From contig DLHF01000062.1 of the NCBI GenBank assembly GCA_002483085.1, positions 1 through 64,000 on the forward strand: a DNA stretch of 64,000 nt, in the 5' to 3' direction. This document shows positions 18,501 to 27,844 of this stretch, piece by piece (within the stretch, counting starts at the first letter, position 1; every line of letters begins with the position of its first letter). The DNA comes from Ignavibacteria bacterium UBA7675. Lineage in GTDB: Bacteria > Bacteroidota > Ignavibacteria > Kapaibacteriales > UB7675. The notes below the pieces were generated by a model. It was not told the origin of the DNA, did no database searches, and saw only the letters and a list, made by a program, of their open reading frames with translations. Position numbers and translations under genes: made by a program.

Positions 18501-21500
18501 CATCGGGGCTCGTAGCTGTTACAGCCACTTCGCCAGTTGTGCCTTCGCTTATCGTGCTCCAGAGAACGGAGATTGTAGCGCTGCTCGAACTTCCTACAAT
18601 CGCACCACCGGAGACAGACCACTCGTAAGAAGCTCCCGTGCTGTTGCTGTCAACTACGGTGTACGACTCTGTGGAACCACTGCATACCGACTCTGCGCCG
18701 TTTATGGCGAGAACCGGCAAGGGATGGATGGCAATATCAAAGCTGAAAGACTCCTCACATTCCTGAGGAGTAACAGCCGAGGCAAACAGAACACAGGTTG
18801 TAGTTTCCGATACACTGCTCCACAGCACTGAGAGCATACCGTTGGTGTTTTCGACAACTGTACCACAGCTCAGCATTTCTGTATTCCAGTGAATGGAAGC
18901 TCCTGTGTTGTTGGTGTCAGTTGCTGTGTACGTTGTTATTTGTCCACCACAACCGGAAGTTGTATTAATCACCAGAGCCGGGAGTGCGTGCACCGTTACG
19001 GTTACATCATCAGTTGCGGTACAGCCTGTTATCAGATCGGTGGCAACCACTGTGTACGTTGCTGTGCTGGCAGGCGTTACTTCAGGAGCAGCCGAACCCT
19101 CATAGTCGAGGCCATCAGCGGGCGTCCAGCTATAGCTATACATACCGGAACCGCCTGTGGCCGTGCCAAACACTTCTCCGCTCACACTGCCGAGCGATAC
19201 CGTCGAACCAGAGCATACAGCTTTGTCATTGCCAGCATGAGCGATAGGCTGAGAGTAGCCATTCACAACAAATGTACTGTTCATCTCGCAGCCATTCGGT
19301 GTTGAAGCGCGAACAGACAGCGAACACGGCACCGAGGCAGTAAACTCGCCAAAATCGACGACAACACTTGTACCCGTCGAGCTGCCGACAATCACCGGAG
19401 CTGTTGCAGCACCCGGGGCTTCGAGCAACCATTCGTAAAGCGTTGCTACGCCATTTTCATCATTTACAGTAAATGTGTGTGTAGAGAAGCTGCACACGGC
19501 ATTCGTACCGCTTATGGTCAGCTCTGGATACTGACCAATATGCACCATTACCATCGCAGTATCAGGGCGGGCACACGCATTCGTGCTTACCACATAGGTA
19601 AATGAATCAGTACCGGTAAACCCTTCATTTGGCGAATAGAGCAACCCATAAGGCTCATCGGAAACCGATACAGTACCTCTTGTACCCTGCGAATATTCTA
19701 TAAATGTCTTTTCACCTGAATCAGTGTCGTTTGCAAGAACATCTACAAACAGTGGAGCATTCAAGCAGCCATAGGATGTATCATTTGTTGCAACTATTGT
19801 GCGGAGCGGAATATCGAGTACATTCTCAAAAGCACCGATATCAGGCGGTGTTCCGTGCGTTGTACCGTCCATATCGGTTGCAGTCACCGACACCGTACCT
19901 ACAGCGAGCTCAATCGATTCCACGCCCATACCAATCGCGGGACTGTTGTCTAACAGGCGCAAATTGCCAGTTGTTGTCGGCGCATTAGCCGCGTCTACTG
20001 GCTCAACAAACAGAGGACTACATTCTATAATTGCGTATGCGGAATCGACATCTGTGCTGTGTAGCAAACTGTAGTAGGCACGTGCCACTGCTGTGGTGCA
20101 GCGCGAGATATTCTCATCAATATCGGCGTTGTTGCTCCACACGATACTATTCACAAGATCGGCTGTAGCACCACTTATCAGCAAGCCTCCACCTGTGCCG
20201 TTTGGAGCATTGTTGCCACTGATAGTAACACCGGAGAAGACCACCGGTTGGCTGACATTCTTCAGTGTAATACCGCCACCACCACTACAGGGCAAAGAAG
20301 TACTTGAGAAGTTACCAGCGATCACAGAATTAGAAATAAAGGGAATCGCTTTCGTCACTATTTCGCCGCCTGTAGCAGGGAGACTCTCTCCCGGCTCGGA
20401 ATAGCGATAAATACCACCGCCATTAGCTCCTGCGGAATTCCCTGCTACAGTGAGATTGCTTAGCTCGGAAGCAGAGAAATACACATGCAGACCACCACCA
20501 TTACCGACGCTCGTATTGCTGGTAAAGACTGTACTATCTACATCAATTGAGGAGTACTCAAATGTAGCGCCGCCGCCATTGCCGCTTGCGCGATTACCGT
20601 TGAACAGCAAATGCTCGACAGCCGAGGTAGAAAGTCTTGCTGCGTACAATCCTCCGCCGTCACCGCCGGAACTGTTATCGGTCACCGTGCTATTACTCAT
20701 CTCTACAGTACCATCGATCAGCAACAGGCCGCCACCGTTATCAGATGCGCCATTACCTGTCACTGTCACAGAATCAGCTCCTATAGAAAAGTATTCTCCG
20801 TAGATGCCACCACCACTACCATCCAGTGCCATATTGGCAGAGAACGAGCTTGAAGCCAAGAAAACGCTCGATTCATAAACAGACAAACCACCGCCGCCGC
20901 CATTTGTGGCTGCGTTGGAGTCTACGGAAGAGCCTTCAATCCAGATAGTAGCATTGCCAACATCTATACCACCGCCCCAGGTAGCCCTGTTGTGCGATAT
21001 CCTGGAGTTCTCTATGCTAATAGCAGCATCGCTGTAGGCTGCAATACCGCCGCCGTAAAGACCAGCGCCATTGCTGTCGATCTGCACCGAGCTAATGTAC
21101 TGTACCAAAGGTATTCCCGGAGGAATCGAATGCGTGGAAGGCAGACACTCAATACACGAGCCCTCACCGGCAAACATAATACCGCCGCCATACTGACCTG
21201 CGTAATTGCGCTTCACTACCGAGCTATCGATTCTGGCGTCGCCAAGCGGCATACCTGCTACTGGCTGAGATGGACCAAGGAGTTCCGATTGCTCAATGTA
21301 TATACCACCGCCGCTGTTACCGCAACTGTTATCGACAACTGTTACATTGCCGAGATATGGCTGTATATCATAGAAAGCCAAGCCACCGCCATTGTCGAAG
21401 GCATAGTTGCTGTCGATCACCGTGTTGGTAATAGATATCTCTTCTGGATCGGATTCTATAGGCAGTTCACCACTGCCAAGCAAAGGCGCCATAGTATTGC

Positions 21501-24500
21501 TGATATAGAGACCACCGCCGTTGCCCTGCATCGCAGTGTTATTCCTAATTATACTATTGTCGATGATTGTACCAGTAGTCGCAGCAGCTACCTGGCCGAA
21601 AGCAGGCATGGGCGGCTCTTCACCAGTAGTTAGTATGTAGATACCGCCGCCAAAGAATGTTACGCTATTGTTCTCAATGGTACAGTTGGAAAGCTGTGGC
21701 GTGGAAACAGCCATGTAGATACCACCACCAGCAATGAAACAGGTATTGCCAGAGATAGTCACATTCGACAATATCGGAGATGCTCCTTCCATGAGAATAC
21801 CACCCCCCACGTAGTAAGCGCGGTTGTCCGCAATAGTCACATTAGTCAGTCGGGGAGCGGTGCCGTAGTCCATATAAATACCGCCGCCAGCAGCAATTGA
21901 CGAGTTGTTATTGATAGTAATGTTCGACAGCAGCGGTGCACTGTTCTCAGCCATGTATATACCAGCGCCCACCAAAGCAAAGTTGTCCGTTATAACAAGG
22001 TCGCGCAGCACAGGAGTAGAGCCGGTGTCGATAATAATACCACCACCGTATTCATTTGCACCACCGGTAATCGTGAGCCCAACAAGCGAAGCTGTGGAGG
22101 AAAGTCCGGGGCCAAATATCACTGTCGTGTAATCCCGATTGCTGTTGATAACTGTCTGAGCGATGTACGATGAATCGCCCGTCGTCAAGAACCACGAGCC
22201 AACTACAACATTTTTATTAATTGCAAATTCATCGTTGTAGATACCCGGGCAGATGAGCACGGTATCGCCTTCGGACGCAAGGTCGATAGCGAGTTCAACC
22301 TCTGCCAGTGGTGCCGATTCCGACCCCGTACCCGTAACATTGCTGCCGGAGCTACACACATAGAACAGCGGGCCGGGATGGTAAATACGCACCGCCAACG
22401 TTTCAGCAACGGCGCAGCCAAGAGCTGTAGCAGCAGTTACAACAACGGTACCGCTGTAAGTGTCGTTCCATGCCACAGTTACACTATTGCCGGAGGACGA
22501 AACGACTGAGCCGTTTACGGCACTCCATGCGTAGGTGACGCCCGTGGTAGAAGCAGCAGTATAGACATACTGAGCACCGCCAGAGAACACCACGCTCTCG
22601 CCAGCAATCACAGGAGCAACCATCACAGGATCGCTGTAGATGGTGACAGTCGCCGTTGTAGGCGCGTTGCAAGTCGCCGTAGAAACCGTGTAGGTAAAGG
22701 TATCTACACCACTGAATACGCTATCTGCGGTGTACACGAGGAACAAGCCATCCATTCCATACGATACAGTACCGCGCGTACCTTGTGTGTAGGACACAAT
22801 CAGGGGCGTATTTTCAAAAATATCTTCGTCGTTAGCCAGTACATCGATTGTTACCGGATCGCCATCGCAAATAATTTGTTCATCGTTCATGCTGATAACC
22901 GAGCTCGCAGGCAAATCCAGCGCGTTCTCGTAGGCGCCCATGTCGGGAGTTGCACCACGTGTTGTATGCTCGATATCTGCCAGCGGAGCTGTTACAACTA
23001 CACTGGCAATGGTAACAGTTGTCGTACCGGCGCCAATAGCCGGGCTGTAGTTCTGCAGATGCAGATTGCCAGATGTCGTCGGTGCAAAGCTGGGATCGGT
23101 TGCATCTACAAAGCGCGGGTCGCAGCCAATGTTATCCACCGCCTCAGTCATCGAGGCCTCTGGATTAATAATGCTGTTGTACAACCGAGCTTCTGACGAC
23201 ATGCAAAGGAGGATATCGTCATTGCTGATATCTGCATGATTACCCCACACAATGCCATTCATCATTCGCAGTGTTGTAGCGCTCAGCAGTATAGCGCCGC
23301 CATTATCCTCGGTCTTATTGCCAGTAATCGTTGTATTTTTCACGACAACGGAGGGGCACAATTCTGCATAGAGACCGCCGCCACCGCCACAATCTGTCAG
23401 GTAGGTGGTTCTTGCAAAGTTTCCGCTTAGCAGCGTGTTTTCAAACACAGCATCTGTCGTTGTAAGAAAGATACCGCCACCGCCATATCCTGCACCAGCA
23501 TTGCCGCGTACTTCCATATTGCTCATAATAGCAGCCAGATCGCGGAGGTACAATCCTCCACCTGAACCGCTCGCGCTGTTGTCCGCGACAGAGAGATTGG
23601 AGAGCAACACATCAGCATCAGTAGCACCATCAATGTACAAACCACCGCCATCGGCACCTGATCTGTTGCTGCGCACTACGGTACTATCAATAGAAGGCGC
23701 CGAATCGACGATATATAGACCACCGCCATTGGCATCGGACGAGTTATCCAGCACTGTGGTGTTCGATATAACAACGTCTGCCTCTACCATAGCGAGGCCG
23801 CCGCCGTTTGCGGCGTAGTTTTGCTGGATCGTCAGCCCTACTACCTGCGGGAAGTTCTCGTCGCTATCGCCACCAAAAATGGAAATACCACCACCCTGGC
23901 TGCCGCAAGAGTTGTCGTGAAGCGTCATATTCGACAGCCGAGGAGCCGATTCCAAAAGTCTTATTCCACCGCCGTGCCGTCCGGCTGTGTTCCACTCAAT
24001 AGTAGCATCAAAATAACCGAGCTGTCTGCCATTGAACATACTGGGAAGAGGGGGGAGTGTGCCTTCGGCTGAAGGCATACGGGGCGCATTGAGATCATAC
24101 TGCTGAAGGATAGCACCGCCGTCTAAGCTCTGTGCCTCGTTATACGAAAAAGTAGCACCTGTAGAATATACTGCGCTGTAGTCAACAAATATTCCACCGC
24201 CGGATTGGTTAGCGATGTTGCTATAGACTACTGTAGAATCTACAATGAGGGATGCATCTTTTACATACAGCCCGCCGCCCTTGCTCGCGGTGTTCGTTGA
24301 TAGTGTAGAATTGGACAATGCTATTGCCGTATTCCGTAGGAACAGGCCACCACCATTGCTATTGGCACCGTTGCCCGTGAACTCCATATTGCTATAGCCA
24401 AGCGTGTAGCCTTCAAACTCTGTCGGTAGGTCGCCTATGCCGTCATAAGGATATTCCTGGTAAACACCACCACCGCTGCTGGATGAATTATTGTTTACCT

Positions 24501-26487
24501 GTGTATGAGCGGCGTAGACATCGCTACTGGCCAGATGTATACCACCACCGCCATCCACAGAAGAATTATTATTGACAAAACAGCTATCCACTAATACTTG
24601 CGACGACCCGGCATACAATCCGCCGCCATCGGCATCCGCTGTGTTGTGGTTGATTGTGCTGTTCAATACGCTCAGCGATACATTCTGTAGGTACAAACCG
24701 CCGCCATTATAGGCCACGCTGTTGTTTTCGATGTATGCGGCTCGGTAGCCAAGGCGCCTACCGCTGAATACTTCGGCAGGAAGCGCAGCTACAGGCATCC
24801 CGGGCACCATTCCAGTGTACAAACCGTTATGATATACACCGCCGCCATCGCCATTAAAGTCGATATCGCCTGCAACGCGGTTGGAGCGATAGGAAGTTGA
24901 ATCCGAATAGATATCGGAGTCTTCAGCCCTCAACCCACCACCACTGCTGAGTGTCCAATTGTGGGAAACTTCGCTATTTACTAACAAAGCCTGCACAGTA
25001 CGGAGATACATACCACCGCCGCTGAAGCTCGCTGTATTGTAGTTCATAGAAGAGGATTCTACCGAAAGCAGAACCACATCACCATAGATACCACCGCCAC
25101 TCTCGCCAGCCGAGTTGTAGCTGATACTGGAATTGTCCACAGAGACCAAGGCTGGTTCTACAGGAGTTGCTGCGGTAGTGGGCATACCGCGTCCACCGCC
25201 ATTGCCCTGTAAGTAATATCCACCGCCGTTTACTTGGGCATTGTTGGAATCTATAACGCAAGAATGTGCACCGATAGCGAGACCATCAAAGAAACTGGGA
25301 AGAGCACCGTGTTCCGGCAAAGCAGCGTCTAATGAAGCCTCGTGGTACAAGCCACCGCCATTGCCCGTATGAGCAGTGTTGCCGCTTATAGTAGTATTGT
25401 ACAAATAAGGATCGGAGCCAATCAGGTACAAACCGCCGCCGCTGCCATCGGAAAAGCCAAATCCCATCGCCTCGTTGTTGTTTACTGTCGATTGCGTCAG
25501 CTTCAGCGAAGTGAGTACGGCGAAGATTCCACCCCCGTCGGTGCCAGCCGCATTACCTCTAACGAATGAGCTGTCTAATCCAATACTGCAATAGGATACA
25601 TAGATACCACCGCCGCCAAAGCTGGAAGCGTCGTTGTCTTCAATAGATAATTCGTCGAATTCGCCCTGAACCGAATCCGCATAGATACCACCGCCATAGC
25701 CTAATGCTTCGTTGTACTGCACAGCCCAGTCGCGCCCCGCAGGGTTAGCATTATTCAGATAGGCACCACCGCCATCCATACTGGCAGCATTGTGCATAAT
25801 CGAAAGCGATGTAAACTCCGGGCTTCCACCATCTACATACAGACCTCCACCACTGTTGGAAGAAGTATTGTACGTCACCGTCATATTGGAACAACTGATA
25901 CTGCTGTTCTCCATGTAGAGGCCGCCACCATTACCATCAGCGCTGTTGCCTGTTACAGTCAGGTTGGCCAATACAGCATCTGAACTGGCGAAATACATAC
26001 CACCGCCATTGCCGGATGCGTGGTTGCCCTGCACTTTTAGGTGGGATAGGAGAGGACTGGCATTCTCTGTATAGACACCACCACCGAGGACAGCATCCCC
26101 GTTGGTAATCGTAAAACCGATAAGCGTGGAGGAAGTAGAAATACTGACAACATTGCCACTGGCATTGCCGTTGATAATCGTGTTATCAATATCGCCCGTG
26201 CTAGTTGTAAGCAGGAACCGCGAAGCTACAACCAAGCTCTTACCACTGATGGTAATATTCTCGGTGTACGTTCCGTTCTCAACCAGAACAGTATCACCAC
26301 TCACAGTAGAAGATGTCGAAATAGCATACTGGATATCACGCCACGGAGAGACCTCCGTTCCGGCGTTGCCATTCGAGCCGGTTGTAGCTACATACCGGAT
26401 GCTTGCCCGCATCCCCGGTGGAAAGGCAACGGCAACCACCGTTGCAAGAAGAATGAGCATCAGAAAAATATGGCGGCGACTACTCAT
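15586..26487 (-). CDS. Giant (3633-residue) surface protein: double beta-helix, PKD-like repeats, dockerin-like end
   Basis: The ATG at 26487 has AGGAG seven bases upstream and opens a signal peptide (SRRHIFLMLILLATVVAVAF). Order of domains, with positions estimated from DNA: first right-handed beta-helix about 30-1190, built from dozens of units with N..A...GGG(L/I)Y; a closing SPAIGAG ... PDMGAYE segment; a bacterial Ig domain (VLANDED ... GVDTFTYTVST); a PKD-like domain; second beta-helix about 1380-2215 with its own SPAIGMG ... PDIGAFE end; a second VLANDTD Ig domain; then a long run of PKD-like modules (CSGSTESYTV, YEWSVSGGAIVGSS) and WSPATGLSNPNIANPIASP modules to about 3420. The last 210 residues contain VDWVLLELR and VVWHRNHLPVMSS, a C-terminal module I recall from other Bacteroidota surface proteins. 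Two dockerin-like calcium loops (GDANGDGIVNAGD, LSLDGIVNAVD) complete it. No classical T9SS tail is visible. Likely an adhesin or a polysaccharide-binding surface protein; the ligand is unknown. Confidence 0.93.
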   Translation of the reverse strand: MSSRRHIFLMLILLATVVAVAFPPGMRASIRYVATTGSNGNAGTEVSPWRDIQYAISTSSTVSGDTVLVENGTYTENITISGKSLVVASRFLLTTSTGDIDNTIINGNASGNVVSISTSSTLIGFTITNGDAVLGGGVYTENASPLLSHLKVQGNHASGNGGGMYFASSDAVLANLTVTGNSADGNGGGLYMENSSISCSNMTVTYNTSSNSGGGLYVDGGSPEFTSLSIMHNAASMDGGGAYLNNANPAGRDWAVQYNEALGYGGGIYADSVQGEFDELSIEDNDASSFGGGGIYVSYCSIGLDSSFVRGNAAGTDGGGIFAVLTSLKLTQSTVNNNEAMGFGFSDGSGGGLYLIGSDPYLYNTTISGNTAHTGNGGGLYHEASLDAALPEHGALPSFFDGLAIGAHSCVIDSNNAQVNGGGYYLQGNGGGRGMPTTAATPVEPALVSVDNSSISYNSAGESGGGIYGDVVLLSVESSSMNYNTASFSGGGMYLRTVQALLVNSEVSHNWTLSSGGGLRAEDSDIYSDSTSYRSNRVAGDIDFNGDGGGVYHNGLYTGMVPGMPVAALPAEVFSGRRLGYRAAYIENNSVAYNGGGLYLQNVSLSVLNSTINHNTADADGGGLYAGSSQVLVDSCFVNNNSSVDGGGGIHLASSDVYAAHTQVNNNSSSSGGGVYQEYPYDGIGDLPTEFEGYTLGYSNMEFTGNGANSNGGGLFLRNTAIALSNSTLSTNTASKGGGLYVKDASLIVDSTVVYSNIANQSGGGIFVDYSAVYSTGATFSYNEAQSLDGGAILQQYDLNAPRMPSAEGTLPPLPSMFNGRQLGYFDATIEWNTAGRHGGGIRLLESAPRLSNMTLHDNSCGSQGGGISIFGGDSDENFPQVVGLTIQQNYAANGGGLAMVEADVVISNTTVLDNSSDANGGGLYIVDSAPSIDSTVVRSNRSGADGGGLYIDGATDADVLLSNLSVADNSASGSGGGLYLRDLAAIMSNMEVRGNAGAGYGGGGIFLTTTDAVFENTLLSGNFARTTYLTDCGGGGGLYAELCPSVVVKNTTITGNKTEDNGGAILLSATTLRMMNGIVWGNHADISNDDILLCMSSEARLYNSIINPEASMTEAVDNIGCDPRFVDATDPSFAPTTSGNLHLQNYSPAIGAGTTTVTIASVVVTAPLADIEHTTRGATPDMGAYENALDLPASSVISMNDEQIICDGDPVTIDVLANDEDIFENTPLIVSYTQGTRGTVSYGMDGLFLVYTADSVFSGVDTFTYTVSTATCNAPTTATVTIYSDPVMVAPVIAGESVVFSGGAQYVYTAASTTGVTYAWSAVNGSVVSSSGNSVTVAWNDTYSGTVVVTAATALGCAVAETLAVRIYHPGPLFYVCSSGSNVTGTGSESAPLAEVELAIDLASEGDTVLICPGIYNDEFAINKNVVVGSWFLTTGDSSYIAQTVINSNRDYTTVIFGPGLSSTASLVGLTITGGANEYGGGIIIDTGSTPVLRDLVITDNFALVGAGIYMAENSAPLLSNITINNNSSIAAGGGIYMDYGTAPRLTNVTIADNRAYYVGGGILMEGASPILSNVTISGNTCFIAGGGIYMAVSTPQLSNCTIENNSVTFFGGGIYILTTGEEPPMPAFGQVAAATTGTIIDNSIIRNNTAMQGNGGGLYISNTMAPLLGSGELPIESDPEEISITNTVIDSNYAFDNGGGLAFYDIQPYLGNVTVVDNSCGNSGGGIYIEQSELLGPSQPVAGMPLGDARIDSSVVKRNYAGQYGGGIMFAGEGSCIECLPSTHSIPPGIPLVQYISSVQIDSNGAGLYGGGIAAYSDAAISIENSRISHNRATWGGGIDVGNATIWIEGSSVDSNAATNGGGGGLSVYESSVFLASSSFSANMALDGSGGGIYGEYFSIGADSVTVTGNGASDNGGGLLLIDGTVEMSNSTVTDNSSGGDGGGLYAARLSTSAVEHLLFNGNRASGNGGGATFEYSSIDVDSTVFTSNTSVGNGGGLHVYFSASELSNLTVAGNSAGANGGGIYRYSEPGESLPATGGEIVTKAIPFISNSVIAGNFSSTSLPCSGGGGITLKNVSQPVVFSGVTISGNNAPNGTGGGLLISGATADLVNSIVWSNNADIDENISRCTTAVARAYYSLLHSTDVDSAYAIIECSPLFVEPVDAANAPTTTGNLRLLDNSPAIGMGVESIELAVGTVSVTATDMDGTTHGTPPDIGAFENVLDIPLRTIVATNDTSYGCLNAPLFVDVLANDTDSGEKTFIEYSQGTRGTVSVSDEPYGLLYSPNEGFTGTDSFTYVVSTNACARPDTAMVMVHIGQYPELTISGTNAVCSFSTHTFTVNDENGVATLYEWLLEAPGAATAPVIVGSSTGTSVVVDFGEFTASVPCSLSVRASTPNGCEMNSTFVVNGYSQPIAHAGNDKAVCSGSTVSLGSVSGEVFGTATGGSGMYSYSWTPADGLDYEGSAAPEVTPASTATYTVVATDLITGCTATDDVTVTVHALPALVINTTSGCGGQITTYTATDTNNTGASIHWNTEMLSCGTVVENTNGMLSVLWSSVSETTTCVLFASAVTPQECEESFSFDIAIHPLPVLAINGAESVCSGSTESYTVVDSNSTGASYEWSVSGGAIVGSSSSATISVLWSTISEGTTGEVAVTATSPDGCSVQSSMEVQLNTNPVVGISGTDSVFAGTVHDYTATTEGESLAYSWNVNGGTIVGSTSGSVVTVRWSTNNTVTTTGSVVLTAVSNQGCSTMVQLPIDIYPFIPVDIAGDSLTVGDTTGVYGVAGVDTTTTSFEWTVSTGGTIVGSTTGATITVEWEDVDEPTTGTLTVQVLALDGGTGTTTFTVTIYPRPILSISGGVAVCSGEQQTYSVADSRNTGSTYGWFAPGGIIIGSSTGSTVTVRWNNTSVLSTTSLVVIGYEPHGFNGTTNVNVTVYPNPALSISGNTDLCGTASAAYAVADANSTGITSFNWSVSGGAIVGPATDAAITIVWDNTTTATQRSISVSGAGMNDCSSSTSLVVIVRPLPLVQIDGQNVVCDQSVVAYTATDMNSTIKAFAWSVDGGAIISGQGTTTATVQWNQPGARSIKAVATSEYGCTDSLVFAVEVFAKPQPEIVGLREVCADSTALLDAGDGYASYLWSNGAKTRTIVVATSGVYSVTVTTGDGCSSSTSATITYLPRVVAQAGDDVEICSGAGVKLQGAAVSYIGDVAFSWSPATGLNNPNIADPIASPASTTIYTLIVTDGYGCSASDEVTVVVKPEPNVQVTGSTVICTGGSTQLFAAGGIAYSWSPATGLSDTTIANPIVSPMSTMTYTLTVMSTTACTVQRQVTVTVVDPQFASAGDDVDICAGSSTQLQASGGVSYSWSPTTGLSNPNIANPIASPTETTVYTVTATGLGECLSLDQVTVTVRPLELDVTVLLEGAYTGMGMETSLQQQGLIPNAQPFNSAPFSYNGTETFDGSVSNVVDWVLLELRSSTSPSSMIARKAALLLADGKVVGTDGAVAKIGNIPAGSTPVYVVVWHRNHLPVMSSVLITPTNVCGVAYDFTGSLASAYTQFMDAQKQLGTAGAPYGLVAGDANGDGIVNAGDRVLINNASGQTGYLLEDLSLDGIVNAVDRVRVRNNVFYVTQVP

Positions 26488-26830
26488 TAACACTCCTGGA
26501 ATATATTTGGAAATTTTATATACTTCTATGATTATACAGGCATTGTAAACAACACACACATTGCACCGATAGCATTCCGGCAACAACAAAGCTACCGAAA
26601 AGCTTCCGACTTATTACTACTGAAAAACTACTGCAATTGGGGTATTCTGTCGCTATTAGGTAAGAGTCGATCATTGGATAAACACACTTCTCTCGCCTTT
26701 CTTTCTCATTGCAAGCTATACGGGCACAAAAGAACGCTTTTCCGACAAGATTTCCTACTGGCATTACCAATATGTAACATTTTCGGGCGAATTCCCCGAT
26801 CTCATTACCCACACTTCCATACCTCTGTGC

Positions 26831-26880
26831 TGTGGCACGGGCAGCTCTGCCCAAAAGCCTCATCGCTGTCACCGGTCGCA
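26831..26880 (+). repeat. Interspersed intergenic repeat, copy D
   Basis: TGTGGCACGGGCAG is followed by a small hairpin (GGGCAGctctGCCC) and ATCGCTGTCACCGGTCGCA. It lies in the gap 26488-27076 between the start of the giant gene and the stop of the response regulator gene. Apart from this copy and the module at 27014-27065, the gap holds only the upstream region of the giant gene. Confidence 0.78.
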
Positions 26881-27013
26881 AAAGCCGCTTACCGATGTCC
26901 GACCGTACATCGCGGACGAGCTTACTGCACAAACACGGACGTGGAAAGGGAGCAGGCGGCGGCGCAACGCGGTGGTTCGTCCGCACATCCATCATGACGG
27001 CGAGAATAGCGAT

Positions 27014-27065
27014 CAGAAGAGCTTATGATAAATCAGGCCGGGCACACGGGCAGCGGCAGAAGCGC
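27014..27065 (+). repeat. Second repeat module, copy 1
   Basis: The 52-base sequence with AGAAGAGCTTATGATAAATC, then GGGCACACGGGCAG and CAGAAGCGC, is found again as its reverse complement at 34093-34142 with few changes. Both lie in gaps that also carry the main repeat. This copy ends 11 bases before the stop of the response regulator gene, where other loci have the right-end module. It may be an alternative right end. Confidence 0.65.
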
Positions 27066-27076
27066 CACGCCGCATA

Positions 27077-27736
27077 TTATTCTTCGGCGATGCCCTGCTG
27101 TAGCGCAAACTTTACAAGGCCTGCTGTGTTTTTCACCCCAATCTTGCGGATCAGATTTTTGCGATGAGTTTCTACGGTGTACGTGCTAATAAACAGGCGT
27201 TCGGCAATCTCGTTGTTGGTCATTTCCTGCGCAATCAGTCTGAGTATTTCCACTTCGCGCTTTGTAAGCTCGTGAATGGAGGGTTCCGAGCCAATGCGCC
27301 GGGAAGACGATTGAGGCATATACTGCTCCATCATTACCGATGCCACCTCATTACTAAAATAGGTCTCGCCAGATGCCACTTTGTGAATGGCAGACAGGAG
27401 CTCCTGTTTGCCGGTATTTTTCAGTACATAGCCCGCAGCCCCGGCCTTCAATATCCGCGTAATAAACGAGCGTTCGCTGTGCATAGTAAGCGCGATCACT
27501 CTGATCACTGGAAAATGCTTTACAATGTAAGCCGTTGTTTCGATGCCATTCATCACTGGCATATTAATATCCATCAAAATGACATCCACCGTTTGCTTCT
27601 CCACAAAGGAGATCACATCAGCTCCATTGGAGGCTTCTCCGACTACTAGAATATCTTCTGTGTCGCGCAATAACGCCCGGATGCCATCCAGTAGCATCTG
27701 ATGGTCGTCAGCAATCAGTAACCGAATAGGAGCCAT
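27077..27736 (-). CDS. NarL/LuxR-family response regulator
   Basis: 219 residues. The receiver domain (about 1-120) has the acidic pair ADDH at 9-12, the phospho-acceptor Asp56 in VILMDINMP, and conserved Thr and Lys in ALTMHS and VLKNT. A LuxR-type helix-turn-helix occupies about 152-215 (LTKREVEILRLIAQEMTNNE, ... ISTYTVETHRKNL). It should bind DNA when phosphorylated. The histidine kinase gene at 27845-31102 is upstream on the same strand with a 108-base gap. That kinase has the HisKA_3-type H-box that usually pairs with NarL-type regulators, so they are probably partners. Confidence 0.95.
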   Translation of the reverse strand: MAPIRLLIADDHQMLLDGIRALLRDTEDILVVGEASNGADVISFVEKQTVDVILMDINMPVMNGIETTAYIVKHFPVIRVIALTMHSERSFITRILKAGAAGYVLKNTGKQELLSAIHKVASGETYFSNEVASVMMEQYMPQSSSRRIGSEPSIHELTKREVEILRLIAQEMTNNEIAERLFISTYTVETHRKNLIRKIGVKNTAGLVKFALQQGIAEE

Positions 27737-27844
27737 ATGTTTGTATAAAAGTGGTTAGCCTCGTGCACAAGTATCAGTCTACACCGGTCGTTCATCCGCT
27801 AATATCGCTCTGCCGCGCATTATCTGTGCAGAGTTTCTTCTGTT

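Noticed and set aside
20300..26100. Regular pattern of short repeats resembling a CRISPR array
   Set aside because: The repeats are coding (GGG-L/I-Y beta-helix units), vary in sequence and spacing, and stay in frame.
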